Notes: a model not told the origin generated them from the sequence alone. Numbered from the stretch's first letter, positions 1 through 6,372 are shown. The stretch: DNA of 6,902 nucleotides from an uncultured bacterium (GCA_902773475.1 CACYEO010000161.1:1-6902), one strand, 5' to 3'. Numbers and translations: made by a program.

Positions 1-162
1 CTTAGGTCGGTGGATACGCTTTGCAGTTCGCGCACCTCTCTCAAAGTTGTTTTTTCCAGTTGTTCCGGTTGTTTCCAATCTCAAACCACCCGGGTGAAAA
101 ACACAGATGCGCCCAAAAAAACGCAAAGCAAACCCCATTATCTACAGATTTATCACAAACTG

Positions 163-191
163 TTGATATTATGTTATCGACAATTTATGAA
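163..191 (+). promoter_or_regulatory. Possible promoter for the XRE-tricorn operon
   Basis: TTGATA at 163-168 (one mismatch to TTGACA) is followed after 17 bases by TATGAA at 186-191 (four of six matches to TATAAT). It overlaps two DnaA-box-like sites, so DnaA binding would block it. The inner bases of every minus-strand box read TTGATA, so chance resemblance to a -35 element is likely. A second candidate -10, TATAGT at 272-277, has no good -35 but would give a very short leader before the ATG at 292. Confidence 0.22.
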
Positions 192-226
192 AAGACTGTA
201 AATAGACGGTGCGACAGTTGATAATT

Positions 227-246
227 CTGTTGATAACTGTTGATAA
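227..246 (+). repeat. Tandem direct repeat CTGTTGATAA x2
   Basis: Two identical 10-base units lie back to back at 227-236 and 237-246. Each contains a TTATCAACA site on the minus strand. Nine of the ten bases also occur at 160-168, and a one-mismatch version occurs at 215-224. A ten-base period puts the two sites on the same face of the helix, which favours cooperative protein binding. The most likely ligand is DnaA, but a dedicated repressor cannot be excluded. Confidence 0.7.
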
Positions 247-291
247 AGCGCCCTTGCGCCGGGGCCGCGGATATAGTAATCTTTCCGTCCG

Positions 292-834
292 ATGACAGGC
301 CTTTCCATAGATTTCTGCAAAAGAGCGGCGGCGGCGCGCAGAGATGCGCGGCTGTCGCAGTCCGCGCTCGCGCGCGAAATAGGGTGCATGCAGTCCGCCC
401 TTTCCATGTTCGAGGCGGGCTTTGTCACGAAACTTTCCGCAGAAACGGTGAAGAAGCTTTCGGAGCGGTTGGGCATACCGCTTGCGGAACCGCAGGCGCC
501 GCCGGAGCCCGCCGCCGTTCCGCCGCCCCTGCCGGGGGCGTACGGCTACTGCCCTTCATGCTCGTGCATTTCCAACATCCCCTACGCAGTGGACGGAAGA
601 CTGTTCTTCCGGCCGCTCGCCGTGAAGGTTTTTTCCGCCGCACCCGTGCATTGCACCCGTTGCGGAGAAATCCTTGAGACATCGTGCCCCGCGTGCGGCG
701 CCCCCGTAAACGAAGGCGCGTGCTGCGCGGCCTGCGGTTCGCCTTACGTGGCCGCTCCGCCGGTGCAGGGCGACATTTCGGCATGGGCGGCGGAGCGCCG
801 CTCTGAAATAGCCGGAATACGTGGTTTCAACTGA
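292..834 (+). CDS. XRE-type helix-turn-helix protein with two zinc-ribbon-like sites
   Basis: This is a 180-residue predicted DNA-binding regulator. Residues 5-62 match the XRE/Cro fold: LSQSALAREIG (21-31) followed by MQSALSMFEAG (33-43) has the spacing of helices 2 and 3 in the family. A proline/alanine-rich linker (about 63-83) leads to a cysteine-rich half with C87-x2-C90 paired with C121-x2-C124, then C132-x2-C135 paired with C145-x2-C148. These are two likely structural zinc sites. The C-terminus (156-180) has no recognised motif. The ATG at 292 is the first start after an in-frame stop at 277-279. No Shine-Dalgarno is visible before it. The gene ends 26 bases before the tricorn-like protease gene, so cotranscription is likely. 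Its target and ligand are unknown; a redox- or metal-responsive role is possible from the cysteines but is only a guess. Confidence 0.8.
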   Translation: MTGLSIDFCKRAAAARRDARLSQSALAREIGCMQSALSMFEAGFVTKLSAETVKKLSERLGIPLAEPQAPPEPAAVPPPLPGAYGYCPSCSCISNIPYAVDGRLFFRPLAVKVFSAAPVHCTRCGEILETSCPACGAPVNEGACCAACGSPYVAAPPVQGDISAWAAERRSEIAGIRGFN

Positions 835-860
835 CAGCGCAAAAAACGCAGAAAGCCGCA

Positions 861-3800
861 ATGAAACAGCACAACTCCATTCCATTTGCGGCTCTTGCCG
901 TCTCGATTCTCGTTTCCGCCTCGTGCATCCTCCGTCCGCGCATTCCGCCGCAATGCGTCGTAACGGCGGACGACGCGGTCCGCATGGAGAACGCGCCGGG
1001 ATACTGGGATGAAATACATCTCGGCTCGCGTCCGGCAGTGTCGCCGGACGGTCTGTTTTTCATGTTCGAATGGCGCGACAGAATCTGGAAAGCGCCCGTT
1101 GCGGGCGGAACCGCGGTACGCGCAAGCCGCGACGAAGCCGACGAATCGTGGCCGGTCCTTTCGCCGGACGGAAAGCGCGTGGCGTTTCTTACGGAATCCG
1201 ACGGATATCCGCGCCTGGTCGAATTTTCGACGGAGCCGGACGCCGGCGCCGCAAAGGGAAAATTCCTGACCGTCCATACGGAGCACGCATTGCCGCTGTT
1301 CTACTCGTCCGACGGCTCCAACATCGTGGCGGAGGCATGGCGCGACGGCGCGTCCGTCCGTCACTGCCGCCGCGCCGCGCTGCTGCGCGCCGACGGATCG
1401 TTCGAAGAGGAAATCCTGTTCGACGCCCCCGCCGCAGAACCTGCGCTTTCGCCGGACGGGAAACGCGTCCTGTTCAGGGAGCGCGGCGAAGAATACTACC
1501 GCAAGCGTCCGCGTTCGCGTTCGTCCGCTTCGGGCAGGATATGGCTGTACGACAGGGAGACCGCGGAATTCAAATGCATCGTCGACAGACCCGGCGATTC
1601 GCGCACTCCGGCATGGACGCCGGACGGAAAGGGCTTTTACTACCTGCACTCCTCGGACGGAGCGAGAAACGTATGGCACAGATCGCTTGAAACCGGCGCC
1701 GACAGGCAGGTGACGTTTTTCGCGGACGACCTCGCGTTCGCGCCGTCGCTGTCCGGCGACGGGCGCACCATGGTCGTGCGCTGGAGGTTCGATTTCTGGG
1801 CGCTCGACCCAACGCTCGACGCGCCCGTTCCGCGCAGGATAGCGCTCAAGGCGGCGGACGGCTCCGCCGGAGGCGCCGGATCGCCGGTGCAGCGACGCTA
1901 TTACGCAAGCGCATGGAACAACGACGGCGACGGCGACTTCTCTTTCACGGACGGCGGAGACACCGTAGCGTTCACCGCCGGCGGCGTGCTGTGGATCATG
2001 GACGCGGAAAAGCGCAAGCCGGCGCCTGCAAGGCGCAACGTGCGCGAACACGTGCGCGAATGCGTATTTTCGCCTTCCGGCGACAGGCTGTACTATCTGG
2101 CCGACCGCGGCGACGGCACGGATCTGCGCGTCGTGAAACGGGAAGACGGCGACGCGCCGTGGGCGGAAAGCCGTTTCAAGGACGAACTTCTTTCCACGGG
2201 GGAGAGCGCGAGAAACGGGCTGTCCGTTTCGCCGGACGGCGGACGCGTGGCATGGTGCGACGCGCGCGGCAGGATCCATTTCGCAGACAGGGACGGACGC
2301 GAAACCGCAGTCTCGCAGGTTCCCTGCACAGGCTGCGGCGGATACGCATGGTCGCCGGACGGCGAATATGTCGCGGCGTCGTTCACCGGCGCAGGCTCCA
2401 ACGCCGACATCTGGATCGTTTCCGCGCGGGACTCCGGAGCGGACGCGGGAGAAAGCGGGTTCAAACCGTACCGCCTTACAAGCCACCACATGTGGGAAGG
2501 GCGGCCCGCATGGTCGCCCGACGGAAAAATCATCGCGTTTTCCGCACGCCGCGAAAGCGGCACCAGGATTGTCTACGTCTACCTCGATCCCGCGGACGAA
2601 GAGGCGGAAGGCAAAGGAGGAAAGCCGGCGCCAGGATGGAAAATCGTCCCGGGCGGCGACGGAACGGCCGCTCCGCTCGAACTCCGGCTGCGCGAAACCG
2701 GAATCGCCGGCGACCGCATCTTCTTCGGCCCCGATTCGCGGACTCTCGCCTTCGATTCCGGCGGCGGCACATGCACGATTCACATACCGGACAAGATTGC
2801 GCGCGCGGAAAAGATGTTCGATTTCCGCTGCGAACCCCGCGCGTGGATAAAGACGCCGCAAGGCGAGCGCGTCTTGCACGCCACGGGTCTCGTCCCTTCC
2901 ATCGGAACGCGCAAACTCGACTTCCGCGCATACGTGGAAGTCGATGTCGCCGCATACCGCGAACTCGCGTTCCGGACGGCATGGGCGGCGATACGCGACA
3001 ACTACTACGATCCCGAAACGCACGGGGCGGACTGGAACGCCATATTCGTAAAATATCTTGCGGCGGCGCGGAACTCCGCCTCGTGGTCGGTCTTCTACCG
3101 CGTCATAGCCTTGATGCTCGGCGAGCTGGATTCATCGCATCTCGGGTTCTACGAGTCCGACGGCTTCAAAAAGGAATGGAAGCGCTCCGCGGACAAAGGC
3201 TGGAAACCCGTCACCGCGCATCTCGGCCTGCGTTTCAAGAAAGACCGCGCGGAGGACGGATGGGAAGTCGAGGACGCAGTGCCGGGAACGCCGGCGCATC
3301 TTTGCGGAGGCTTCCGCAAGGGCGATGTGGTCGTTGCTGTGGACGGCAAGCCTGCCGGAAACATAGCGGAGTACGCGCGAACGATGACAGGACCGGGCGG
3401 GCGCGAGTTCGACGTGACGCGCGTGCGCGACGGCGGCAAACCGGAGACTTTCCGCGTGAAAGGCGTCACGTTCGAAGAAGTCCGCGCCGCGCTGAGAAAA
3501 GAAGAAATGCGCGCGGCGCGCGAATACGTCCATGCGCGGTCCGGCGGCAGGGCGGGATACATCGCGATGGACGCCATGAACGCGGCTTCGCTCGACAGAT
3601 TCACGCGCGACGCGATCGAAGAAGGCATGTCGCGCGACGCGCTTGTGATAGACGTGCGCGACAACACCGGGGGCTTCACGGCGGACAAGATTCTTGCCAT
3701 GGTCTGCGGCCCGTCGCACGCGCGTTCGGCCATGCGCGGAGACGTCCCGGAAGGCTATCTCCTCTCGTATTGGGGGCGCCCGGTCCTGGCGGACAAGCCC

Positions 3801-4151
3801 GTGGCGGTGCTGATCAACCACGCGTCGTTCTCGAATTCGGAAATATTCGCCCACGCCGTGAAAGAACTGAAGCGCGGGCCGCTTGTCGGCCGCGCCACAG
3901 GCGGGAATGTGATCGCCACGACCGACCTGCCGCTGCTTGACGCCGGAATGTTCCGCCATGCGCATATCGGAATGTTCACGGCCGACGGCACGGACATGGA
4001 ACACCACGGAGCGGAACCCGATATAGAGGCGGACAAGACGCCTGCCGATTTCGCCGCAGGACGCGATCCGCAGCTCGACGCGGCGGTGGACGCCGTTTTG
4101 CGCGAAGCGGAGGAGCGCAAGGCTCCGCCGCCGCTGCGGTTCGCGCGCTAA
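861..4151 (+). CDS. Tricorn-like S41 protease, probable exported lipoprotein
   Basis: This 1096-residue protein is close to the usual tricorn length. Its N-terminus has K2, a hydrophobic stretch (7-18) and VSASC ending at C22, a plausible but not ideal lipobox, so envelope anchoring is likely. Residues 55-640 carry about eleven propeller repeats with an SPDG-type core near 61, 101, 197, 253, 298, 404, 457, 498, 552 and 623, plus a degenerate blade near 355-370. The helical core domain starts near 699. SSHLG at 758-762 supplies the tricorn Ser-His pair (S759, H760). A PDZ domain spans about 783-870. The oxyanion segment IDVRDNTGG covers 930-938, the nucleophile is S991 in SFSNSEIF, and E1047 in EHHGAEPD matches the last tetrad residue. 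It probably trims oligopeptides. The Shine-Dalgarno is weak. The stop codon overlaps that of the convergent hydrolase gene. Confidence 0.9.
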   Translation: MKQHNSIPFAALAVSILVSASCILRPRIPPQCVVTADDAVRMENAPGYWDEIHLGSRPAVSPDGLFFMFEWRDRIWKAPVAGGTAVRASRDEADESWPVLSPDGKRVAFLTESDGYPRLVEFSTEPDAGAAKGKFLTVHTEHALPLFYSSDGSNIVAEAWRDGASVRHCRRAALLRADGSFEEEILFDAPAAEPALSPDGKRVLFRERGEEYYRKRPRSRSSASGRIWLYDRETAEFKCIVDRPGDSRTPAWTPDGKGFYYLHSSDGARNVWHRSLETGADRQVTFFADDLAFAPSLSGDGRTMVVRWRFDFWALDPTLDAPVPRRIALKAADGSAGGAGSPVQRRYYASAWNNDGDGDFSFTDGGDTVAFTAGGVLWIMDAEKRKPAPARRNVREHVRECVFSPSGDRLYYLADRGDGTDLRVVKREDGDAPWAESRFKDELLSTGESARNGLSVSPDGGRVAWCDARGRIHFADRDGRETAVSQVPCTGCGGYAWSPDGEYVAASFTGAGSNADIWIVSARDSGADAGESGFKPYRLTSHHMWEGRPAWSPDGKIIAFSARRESGTRIVYVYLDPADEEAEGKGGKPAPGWKIVPGGDGTAAPLELRLRETGIAGDRIFFGPDSRTLAFDSGGGTCTIHIPDKIARAEKMFDFRCEPRAWIKTPQGERVLHATGLVPSIGTRKLDFRAYVEVDVAAYRELAFRTAWAAIRDNYYDPETHGADWNAIFVKYLAAARNSASWSVFYRVIALMLGELDSSHLGFYESDGFKKEWKRSADKGWKPVTAHLGLRFKKDRAEDGWEVEDAVPGTPAHLCGGFRKGDVVVAVDGKPAGNIAEYARTMTGPGGREFDVTRVRDGGKPETFRVKGVTFEEVRAALRKEEMRAAREYVHARSGGRAGYIAMDAMNAASLDRFTRDAIEEGMSRDALVIDVRDNTGGFTADKILAMVCGPSHARSAMRGDVPEGYLLSYWGRPVLADKPVAVLINHASFSNSEIFAHAVKELKRGPLVGRATGGNVIATTDLPLLDAGMFRHAHIGMFTADGTDMEHHGAEPDIEADKTPADFAAGRDPQLDAAVDAVLREAEERKAPPPLRFAR

Positions 4152-4819
4152 ATGCGCGCGGAGCCGTCGGTTGCCGCGAGTTCTTCCATGCTGCGGGAGA
4201 TTTCGGCGTGGAGAACGGCCGGCAGCGCGTGTTCGGATCCCGGAACCACCGTCAAGACCGCCTGCGGCAGTTTTTCCGCGAGAAACTTCGCGGCGGAAAG
4301 ACGCACTATTCCGTCCTTCTCCGACTGGAACAGCCGCACCGGCATGGAACGCGGAATGCGGTCGAGCGCGCCGCGGACGTCCGCCGTGCGGAGATATCCA
4401 AGCCCTCGTTCGAGATTTCCGGGACTGTCGAGCACGAACATCTCCGGGCGGCCGGGCGGCGCGTCGCCGAGCCCGCGTCCGCCGGTAAGTTCAAGCCCCT
4501 TGCGGAGAGCCTCGATCCTGCGCGGCGACATGCCCTTCCAGCCGCTCGCGGGATCGTCCGAAAGGCGCGGCGTGGCGGCGGCGAGGACGAGTCCGGCGAT
4601 TTTGTCCGGCAGCCGGGCCGCAAGATCCAGCGCGAACGTGGCGCCCATCGACCAGGCGGCGACCGCGACCGGCTCGCGCGAAGAGCGGATGGAATCCTCC
4701 GCCTTGCCGTCGAGCTGGTCGATGTAGGAAAACATGCGAGTCTGCGGCAGATGCGCGAATGCGCACAGATCCCATGCGCGGGGCGACGCCGCCCATCCGT
4801 TCAGGATCGCGATATTCAC
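4148..4819 (-). CDS. Alpha/beta hydrolase, BioH-like esterase
   Basis: This is a 223-residue protein when started at GTG 4819. That GTG overlaps the TGA of the upstream maf gene in a GTGA arrangement, and GGAG lies seven bases before it. An in-frame ATG further upstream (to 4852) would add eleven arginine-rich residues inside maf and is less likely. The fold signature is clear: NGWAAS at 7-12 (the oxyanion strand-loop region), AWSMGA at 55-60 with nucleophile S57, acid D169 in SEKDGIV, and H197 in GSEHALP. The lid region and the YLRTADVR segment (142-149) resemble pimeloyl-ACP methyl ester esterase BioH and relatives. Biotin genes are absent nearby, so a broader carboxylesterase role cannot be excluded. 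It is the last gene of the coaB-maf operon, and its TAG stop overlaps the TAA of the tricorn-like gene. Confidence 0.78.
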   Translation of the reverse strand: MNIAILNGWAASPRAWDLCAFAHLPQTRMFSYIDQLDGKAEDSIRSSREPVAVAAWSMGATFALDLAARLPDKIAGLVLAAATPRLSDDPASGWKGMSPRRIEALRKGLELTGGRGLGDAPPGRPEMFVLDSPGNLERGLGYLRTADVRGALDRIPRSMPVRLFQSEKDGIVRLSAAKFLAEKLPQAVLTVVPGSEHALPAVLHAEISRSMEELAATDGSARI

Positions 4820-5403
4820 CGCGCGGCTCCGCTGCGGTCTGCGCCGCCGCATCCGGCGAGAAAAGCGCGCAGAGGTTCGACGGGAAGGCCCATGACGTTT
4901 TCATATTCGCCGGACAGCGAAGCGACAAGCAGGTCGCCGCTTTCGTCGATATCGTAGGCGCCGGCGCGGTCGAGGGGATTGACGCGCGCTATGTAGTCCG
5001 CGATCGCGGCATCGTCGAAATTGCGGAATTCTACGGTCGATTCCGCGACGGCGGTCTGCTCCGCCCCGTCCTCGCCGCAGAACGCGACGCCGGTGAACAC
5101 CGTGTGCGCGACGCCGGAAAGTTCGCGCAGGAATTCCGCCGCTTCGGCGGCGTCGCGCGGCTTTCCGTATATGCGGCCGTTGCACCAGACGATTGTGTCC
5201 GCCGCAAGGATGCTCCGTCCGGGATGGGACGCGCGGCATGCGCGCAGTTTGGCGAGTGCATTGCGGAGCACGGTTTCGCGGGGCTGTTCCGGTATCGACA
5301 CTTCCTCAGCCCCGGCGGGGGCGACGGCGAACCTGACGCCGAGGGATTCAAGAATCTTCGCGCGGCGGGGGGATTTTGAAGCGAGAATCAGCGGCTGCGG
5401 CAT
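4816..5403 (-). CDS. maf: Maf/YhdE-family nucleotide pyrophosphatase
   Basis: This is a 195-residue cytoplasmic enzyme of the Maf family, which hydrolyses non-canonical or excess nucleoside triphosphates to monophosphate and pyrophosphate. Visible signatures are LASKSPRR at 7-14 (the phosphate-binding loop), LAADT with D69 as the likely catalytic aspartate, GKP with K81, HTVFTGVA at 100-107, DRAGAYDIDESG at 145-156 and ENVMGLPVEPL at 168-178. The overall pattern is closer to the YhdE (dTTP/UTP) type than to YceF, though the usual YGIQG segment is replaced by YDIDE. The ATG at 5403 is chosen because AGGGAGG lies just upstream and the Maf motif begins seven residues later; a longer frame to 5508 overlaps coaB too far. 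It overlaps coaB by 16 bases and the hydrolase by four, implying translational coupling. Confidence 0.9.
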   Translation of the reverse strand: MPQPLILASKSPRRAKILESLGVRFAVAPAGAEEVSIPEQPRETVLRNALAKLRACRASHPGRSILAADTIVWCNGRIYGKPRDAAEAAEFLRELSGVAHTVFTGVAFCGEDGAEQTAVAESTVEFRNFDDAAIADYIARVNPLDRAGAYDIDESGDLLVASLSGEYENVMGLPVEPLRAFLAGCGGADRSGAAR

Positions 5404-6047
5404 CCGGCCTCCCTTCCGCGCGCCAGCGCGCAGATCATTTTCACGATCCGCGCGGCGACGGCGCTTTTGCGCATGAGCGGCAGATCGGTGCGCGAGCCGT
5501 CCGCGCAATAGACCGAAACGCGGTTCGTGGAAACGGCGAACCCGCAGCCGGGCGAAGACACGTCGTTTGCGATTATCATGTCAAGCCCCTTGTCACGCAT
5601 TTTCCTGAGCGCTTCCGCCTCAGGATCGCCCGTCTCCGCCGCAAAACCCGCGAAAAACCGGGAGCCTTTAAGAGGGTGCAGCGATTGGAGTATGTCGGGA
5701 TTGCGCACAAGGCGCAGAACTCCGTCCATTTCGCTTTTCTTCAGCTTCGAGGCGGAACATTCCGCAGGGCGCCAGTCGGCCACGGCCGCAGACATCACAA
5801 GAACGTCGGCGGAGGCGATTTCACGCTTCAGCGCATCGAGCATGCCGCAAGCGGAAACCACGTCGATGCGGCGCGCTCCGCGCGGCGTGCGGAGCGAGAC
5901 GGGCCCGGCCACCAGCACGGCCTCGTGTCCGGCGCGGATTGCGGCGGCGGCTACGGCAAAACCCATTTTTCCGGAGGACGGATTGGAAAGAAACCGCACC
6001 GGATCGAGATGTTCGCGCGTGGGGCCTGCCGTTACAAGGAACTTCAT
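5388..6047 (-). CDS. coaB: Stand-alone phosphopantothenate-cysteine ligase (CoaB)
   Basis: This is a 219-residue enzyme of CoA synthesis that joins 4'-phosphopantothenate to cysteine using a nucleotide triphosphate. It begins directly with the CoaB fold: VTAGPTREHLDPVRFLSN at 5-22 with R18 and N22, PSSGKMG at 23-29, SAAVADWRP at 86-94, KLKK at 101-104 (conserved lysine about K101), FAAETG at 135-140 and ANDVS at 160-164. The CoaC flavoprotein half that precedes CoaB in the usual fused enzyme of about 400 residues is absent, and there is no room for it, because a terminator and a tRNA lie immediately upstream. The decarboxylase must therefore be encoded elsewhere. No strong Shine-Dalgarno precedes the ATG. 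It is the first gene of the coaB-maf-hydrolase operon. Confidence 0.92.
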   Translation of the reverse strand: MKFLVTAGPTREHLDPVRFLSNPSSGKMGFAVAAAAIRAGHEAVLVAGPVSLRTPRGARRIDVVSACGMLDALKREIASADVLVMSAAVADWRPAECSASKLKKSEMDGVLRLVRNPDILQSLHPLKGSRFFAGFAAETGDPEAEALRKMRDKGLDMIIANDVSSPGCGFAVSTNRVSVYCADGSRTDLPLMRKSAVAARIVKMICALARGREAGCRSR

Positions 6048-6064
6048 CGTCGTTTCAAGGCATG

Positions 6065-6111
6065 AAAAAGGGGTTGCGTCCCTCGCCGCGGCGGCTCAGG
6101 CGCTCCAACCC
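6065..6111 (-). terminator. Intrinsic terminator after tRNA-Cys
   Basis: On the minus strand GGGTTG (6111-6106) pairs perfectly with CAACCC (6076-6071). The enclosed GC-rich sequence includes the self-complementary CGCCGCGGCG. After one further C there is a run of five T (6069-6065). A second T5 run lies directly after the tRNA CCA (6118-6114). The structure would end the small-gene/tRNA transcript. Read-through would feed coaB, whose ATG begins 17 bases after the T-run. Confidence 0.65.
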
Positions 6112-6118
6112 GTAAAAA

Positions 6119-6192
6119 TGGAGGTGCGAAGCGGAATTGAACCGCTGTAGCGGGATTTGCAGTCCCGAGCCTAACCACTCGGCCATCGCACC
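6119..6192 (-). tRNA. tRNA-Cys (GCA)
   Basis: The minus strand folds into a complete cloverleaf. The acceptor stem GGTGCGA/TCGCACC has seven perfect pairs, the anticodon stem is CGGGA/TCCCG around the loop CTGCAAA (anticodon GCA), and the T arm is built around GGTTCAATTCC. The discriminator base is T (U73), the known identity base of cysteine tRNA, and CCA is encoded (6121-6119). The gene starts 14 bases after the stop of the small basic ORF, so both are probably made as one transcript and processed. A hairpin with a T-run follows. Confidence 0.96.
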
Positions 6193-6206
6193 TTTGCAGC
6201 CGCGCT

Positions 6207-6311
6207 TTACTTGGCGGCGGATTTCTTTGCGGCCATAAGACGCTCGTGCAGGCGTTTGTTGTACGCTTTGCGGCGATTGCGCTTGACCCTGTTTCTAAGC
6301 TGTTGTCCCAT
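6207..6311 (-). CDS. Small very basic protein, 34 residues
   Basis: The frame encodes 34 residues beginning MGQQLRNRVKRNRRKAY, rich in Arg and Lys and ending AAKKSAAK. The composition suggests binding to RNA or the ribosome, as in very small ribosomal proteins, but I cannot assign it to a named family. The ATG at 6311 is preferred because a promoter-like pair ends only about eight bases upstream, which excludes a longer product from that promoter. There is no Shine-Dalgarno, consistent with a leaderless or nearly leaderless message. The open frame continues to 6800, but that part is antisense to nifJ and is not believable. The gene is followed by tRNA-Cys in the same direction. Confidence 0.6.
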   Translation of the reverse strand: MGQQLRNRVKRNRRKAYNKRLHERLMAAKKSAAK

Positions 6312-6319
6312 GGGCGGAA

Positions 6320-6348
6320 AGTATACAACACCCCCTTCCGCGATGCAA
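6320..6348 (-). promoter_or_regulatory. Promoter for the small basic gene and tRNA-Cys
   Basis: Read on the minus strand, TTGCAT (6348-6343) is followed after exactly 17 bases by TATACT (6325-6320), a sigma70-type pair with a near-consensus -10. The expected transcription start is near 6313, one or two bases from the ATG at 6311. It would drive the small gene and the tRNA, and possibly the coaB operon by read-through. Confidence 0.6.
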
Positions 6349-6372
6349 GCCCAAAGTGGAAGCAGCGGAAAA

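Larger units (their letters stand above)
138..246. other. Cluster of DnaA-box-like sites; candidate oriC or DnaA-controlled region
   Basis: Seven 9-mers resemble the bacterial DnaA box (known consensus TTATNCACA). On the plus strand they are TTATCTACA (138-146), TTTATCACA (149-157) and TTATCGACA (174-182). On the minus strand they are ATATCAACA (161-169), TTATCAACT (216-224), TTATCAACA (228-236) and TTATCAACA (238-246). Most share TTATC-N-ACA, so the sixth base varies relative to the E. coli consensus. The cluster lies in the most AT-rich part of the window, as expected for an unwinding region, and the last three sites start at 216, 228 and 238, about one helical turn apart. Seeing the sites is direct. 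Calling them an origin is inference, because dnaA, dnaN, gidA or similar origin neighbours are not present. An alternative is DnaA-dependent transcription control of the downstream operon. Confidence 0.5.
1..291. other. AT-rich noncoding region upstream of the XRE gene
   Basis: I see no credible gene here. The short open frames at 10-201 and 21-221 (plus strand) have no ribosome binding site and no recognisable protein pattern, and they overlap each other. The right half (about 111-250) is clearly AT-rich against a GC-rich background and carries a dense set of DnaA-box-like 9-mers, described separately. The left half (46-76) has three imperfect GTTGTT-type units followed by CC. The stretch from 247 to 291 returns to GC-rich sequence and contains TATAGT at 272-277, a possible -10 element close to the next gene. 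The left end may hold the edge of an upstream intergenic region, since no neighbouring gene enters the window. Confidence 0.7.

Noticed and set aside
10..221. Two short plus-strand frames in the AT-rich left region
   Set aside because: They overlap each other, cover the repeats and boxes, and lack a Shine-Dalgarno or protein pattern.
355..450. Possible palindromes such as GCGCGC near 370 as operators
   Set aside because: Short GC palindromes are frequent in this composition and this one lies within the XRE coding region.
174..476. Minus-strand frame overlapping the box cluster and the start of the XRE gene
   Set aside because: Antisense to the conserved helix-turn-helix, no ribosome binding site, no family resemblance.
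744..3023. Very long minus-strand open frame (759 residues) opposite the tricorn-like gene
   Set aside because: It is Arg/Ala/Val-rich with no domain pattern and lies antisense to a gene with many clear motifs. Long antisense frames are expected in GC-rich coding DNA.
1913..3940. Plus-strand open frame of 675 residues in another frame of the tricorn-like gene
   Set aside because: It is extremely arginine-rich with no motif, and is a frame shadow of the real gene.
3132..4007. Minus-strand frame of 291 residues opposite the protease domain
   Set aside because: His/Arg/Ala-rich without recognisable features; antisense to the catalytic core.
4820..4852. Longer hydrolase start at the ATG 4852
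   Set aside because: It adds an arginine-rich tail not seen in the fold and lies inside maf, while GTG 4819 has the GTGA overlap and a GGAG at good spacing.
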